Positions 6,305 to 7,836 of a stretch of 7,836 bases of DNA are shown one piece after another. Position 1 is the first letter of the stretch. The number at the start of each line of letters is the position of its first letter. Under the pieces are notes generated by a model, which ran no database searches, had not been told where the DNA came from, and saw only the letters and a list, made by a program, of their open reading frames with translations. Origin of the DNA: Hyphomicrobium_A sp943371625 (GTDB lineage: Bacteria > Pseudomonadota > Alphaproteobacteria > Rhizobiales > Hyphomicrobiaceae); assembly GCA_943371625.1 (NCBI GenBank), contig CALRVN010000192.1, positions 1-7,836 of the forward strand, in the 5' to 3' direction. Made by a program: the position numbers and the translations under genes.

Positions 6305-6335
6305 CGGCAGGGGCCACGGGAGAGGGCCCCTGCCG
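6305..6335. terminator. Bidirectional hairpin between the FGE and autotransporter genes
   Basis: A perfect 11-bp inverted repeat (CGGCAGGGGCC 6305-6315, GGCCCCTGCCG 6325-6335) with a 9-base loop lies between two convergent stop codons (6279 and 6357). On the minus strand it is followed by CTCAATTTACGG. There is no real T tract on the plus strand. Confidence 0.65.
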
Positions 6336-6356
6336 GACGTGACATGACAGTCGGGC

Positions 6357-7835
6357 TTACCAGCGGGCTTTGACGCCGCCGGTGCCGCCCCAACCCTCGA
6401 TGTCGCCGAAGCTGTACTCAGCCGAGCCGTAGATCGAAAGGGACTGGCCGAGTTGAGCCGTCACGCCGCCCCCTGCCTCGAACCACGTGAAGCCCATATC
6501 GCTGGTGAATGGCGTGTTCGCGATGGTGGTCGTGTTGTCGCCGAAGAAGTCCGAGAGCACGCTGGCGATGACGTAGGGTGCGAAAAGGTTGCTCGAGGAA
6601 CCGTAGTTGCCCTGCACTTGTAAGCTGGCGCGCCCGACGAGGGACTCGGAATTGCCGTTACCGACATCCAGTCCGTAGGTGTCGGTATAATTGGTGACCG
6701 ACACGTTGGTGTAGCTCAGCTGCGCTTGCGGTTGCAGCGTGAGATTGCCGCCGAGAGAGAAGCCGTAGCCGGTCTCACCCGACACCGTAGTCGCGTATCC
6801 GTCCGTCGATGCTGATGCGGCGCGCGATACTGCGGCCATATCGAAATCGAGGATGTCGATCTTGAAGACGCCGTCGACGTAGAGGCCGGTGCCGGGGCGT
6901 CCGTTCTCGTAATAGGTGCCGTAGCCGCCGATGGACCAGGCCGTCAGGTCCACCTTCGAGGTCGAGTTGGCGCCCCAGATCGTTGCCGAGACATCGGAGT
7001 TTGCCGTGCCGTAGCCGCCGAACAGACCCATGACGAGGCGGCCACCGTCGTTCTTGAGTACAGCATCGGCGCCCATCAGCACGCCGTCGTTCTGTTGGCT
7101 GAAGTTGAAGCCGGATGACGGGCTGACATCGTAGTCACCATAGAGGCCGCGTGCCCATACAGTGCCACCGCCCGACAGCTCGCGGTCGTTGGCCTGCCCA
7201 AGGCGCACTTCGCCGAGGCGCTTATACAGCGTGCCGAGTCCAGAACTCGACCAGCGCTGGGCGACCGACGATGCGGCTGCGTACGCGGGCACCTGATCAA
7301 GGATGTCGGACTGGAGGCGGACCTCGTCGTCGTTGCGAACAGCCTGATAGGAGAATGCACCGCCGATAACTTCGCGACGGCCCGTCTCGTTGACGCCGAG
7401 CTGGAATGTTCCGCCGTCCGCCTCGACGATGAGGATACCGTTCTCGGCGCCGTGGCCGGTGAAGGCGCCGGTGCCGCCGACATTGCTGACGTAGATGGTG
7501 GTGGTGCCCGTTGCGCCGTCCTTGAACTCGAACTTGTCGGTCTCGGAGTCAGTGCCGCTGAGGACCGTGTCGATGGCCATCTTAGCGTTGTGGGCTTCAT
7601 AGAGGCCGCCGCTGACCTCGACCTCGTCTCCTACGATGCCATTGGCGGTCAGCAGCGTGCCGGCGCTGACAAGCGTGTGCGATCCAACCTTGACCTCGAC
7701 GTGAACGGTGCCGTCGCCTTCTTCGGCTTCGGCGGCTTGCAGGTCGTCGCCGTCGCCGTCTTCGCCGTCGCCGTCGTCTTCATCGCTCCCGGGAAGAGCA
7801 CCGAACTTCAGGATGCTGCCGGGGTCGAAGGCCGC
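6357..7835 (-). CDS. C-terminal part of an autotransporter: passenger end and outer-membrane beta-barrel (5' end outside the window)
   Basis: The frame is open from the window edge to a TAA at 6357-6359, giving 492 residues with no start required inside. An ATG at 7578-7580 is internal, because family-like sequence continues upstream of it. In this partial chain, 18-31 is an almost pure Asp/Glu/Gly tract. About 43-180 is passenger beta-helix with pertactin-like repeats (TLLTANGVIGDEVEVSGG, KFEFKDGATGTTTIYVSNVGG, GILIVEADGGTFQLG). The rest, from about 220, is an autotransporter beta-barrel with alternating strands such as VWARGLYGDYD, LVMGLFGGYG and WSIGGYGTYY. It ends in GGVKARW, and the terminal aromatic residue is the usual signal for outer-membrane assembly. 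Type V secretion to the cell surface is expected. The passenger function (adhesin or enzyme) cannot be judged because its N-terminus is missing. The gene converges on the FGE gene. Confidence 0.88.
   Translation of the reverse strand, partial: AAFDPGSILKFGALPGSDEDDGDGEDGDGDDLQAAEAEEGDGTVHVEVKVGSHTLVSAGTLLTANGIVGDEVEVSGGLYEAHNAKMAIDTVLSGTDSETDKFEFKDGATGTTTIYVSNVGGTGAFTGHGAENGILIVEADGGTFQLGVNETGRREVIGGAFSYQAVRNDDEVRLQSDILDQVPAYAAASSVAQRWSSSGLGTLYKRLGEVRLGQANDRELSGGGTVWARGLYGDYDVSPSSGFNFSQQNDGVLMGADAVLKNDGGRLVMGLFGGYGTANSDVSATIWGANSTSKVDLTAWSIGGYGTYYENGRPGTGLYVDGVFKIDILDFDMAAVSRAASASTDGYATTVSGETGYGFSLGGNLTLQPQAQLSYTNVSVTNYTDTYGLDVGNGNSESLVGRASLQVQGNYGSSSNLFAPYVIASVLSDFFGDNTTTIANTPFTSDMGFTWFEAGGGVTAQLGQSLSIYGSAEYSFGDIEGWGGTGGVKARW
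7743..7784 (-). repeat. GTC/GCC hexamer-like repeat encoding an acidic Asp/Gly tract
   Basis: On the plus strand this is a run of GTC, GCC and TTC triplets, largely GTCGCC and GCCGTC units. Read on the minus strand it encodes DEDDGDGEDGDGDD inside the autotransporter passenger. Such simple repeats can vary in length by replication slippage. Here all units are multiples of three, so length changes would preserve the frame. Confidence 0.7.
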
Positions 7836-7836
7836 G

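Noticed and set aside
7578..7580. ATG as start of a 407-residue autotransporter
   Set aside because: The frame continues open to the window edge, and the sequence upstream (VEVSGGLYEAHNAK) is ordinary passenger beta-helix, so this methionine is internal.

Overview
The window looks like chromosomal DNA from a GC-rich alphaproteobacterium of the order Hyphomicrobiales, most likely a Bradyrhizobium/Rhodopseudomonas-type organism. This rests on codon use, on small exported and hypothetical proteins of the kind those genomes carry, and on one good match to the alphaproteobacterial EcfG (general stress sigma factor) promoter consensus. It is an inference, because no rRNA or marker gene is present. 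I see no mobile element, tRNA or CRISPR array.

The left third (1-1660) holds small genes. It begins with the C-terminal end of an unrecognised protein, followed by a likely terminator. A 67-residue hypothetical protein converges on a 66-residue exported protein, with a strong hairpin between them. Divergent from the exported protein is a 95-residue exported Ser/Thr/Gly-rich protein, preceded by the EcfG-type promoter and followed by a second strong hairpin. Positions 1661-2236 encode only the C-terminal half of a PepSY/PiuB-type membrane protein. Family-like sequence continues upstream of its only plausible start codon, so it is probably a decayed remnant.

The centre (2252-6279) is the functional core. 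An exported arylsulfatase and, 36 bases downstream, an exported HAD-superfamily phosphatase form a two-gene minus-strand operon. Divergent from them, across about 210 bases, lies a formylglycine-generating enzyme (FGE) homologue with both catalytic cysteines. The likely logic is that the FGE converts the single cysteine of the sulfatase (in a CTPGR motif) to formylglycine, the sulfatase releases sulfate from organic sulfate esters, and the phosphatase may act on phosphate esters. All three carry predicted N-terminal export signals. This suggests that sulfatase maturation happens outside the cytoplasm, which is the most interesting feature of the window.

The right end (6357-7836) is the C-terminal part of an autotransporter on the minus strand: passenger beta-helix, a very acidic Asp/Gly tract, and a complete outer-membrane beta-barrel. 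It converges on the FGE gene, with an 11-bp perfect hairpin between them. Its N-terminus lies beyond the window.
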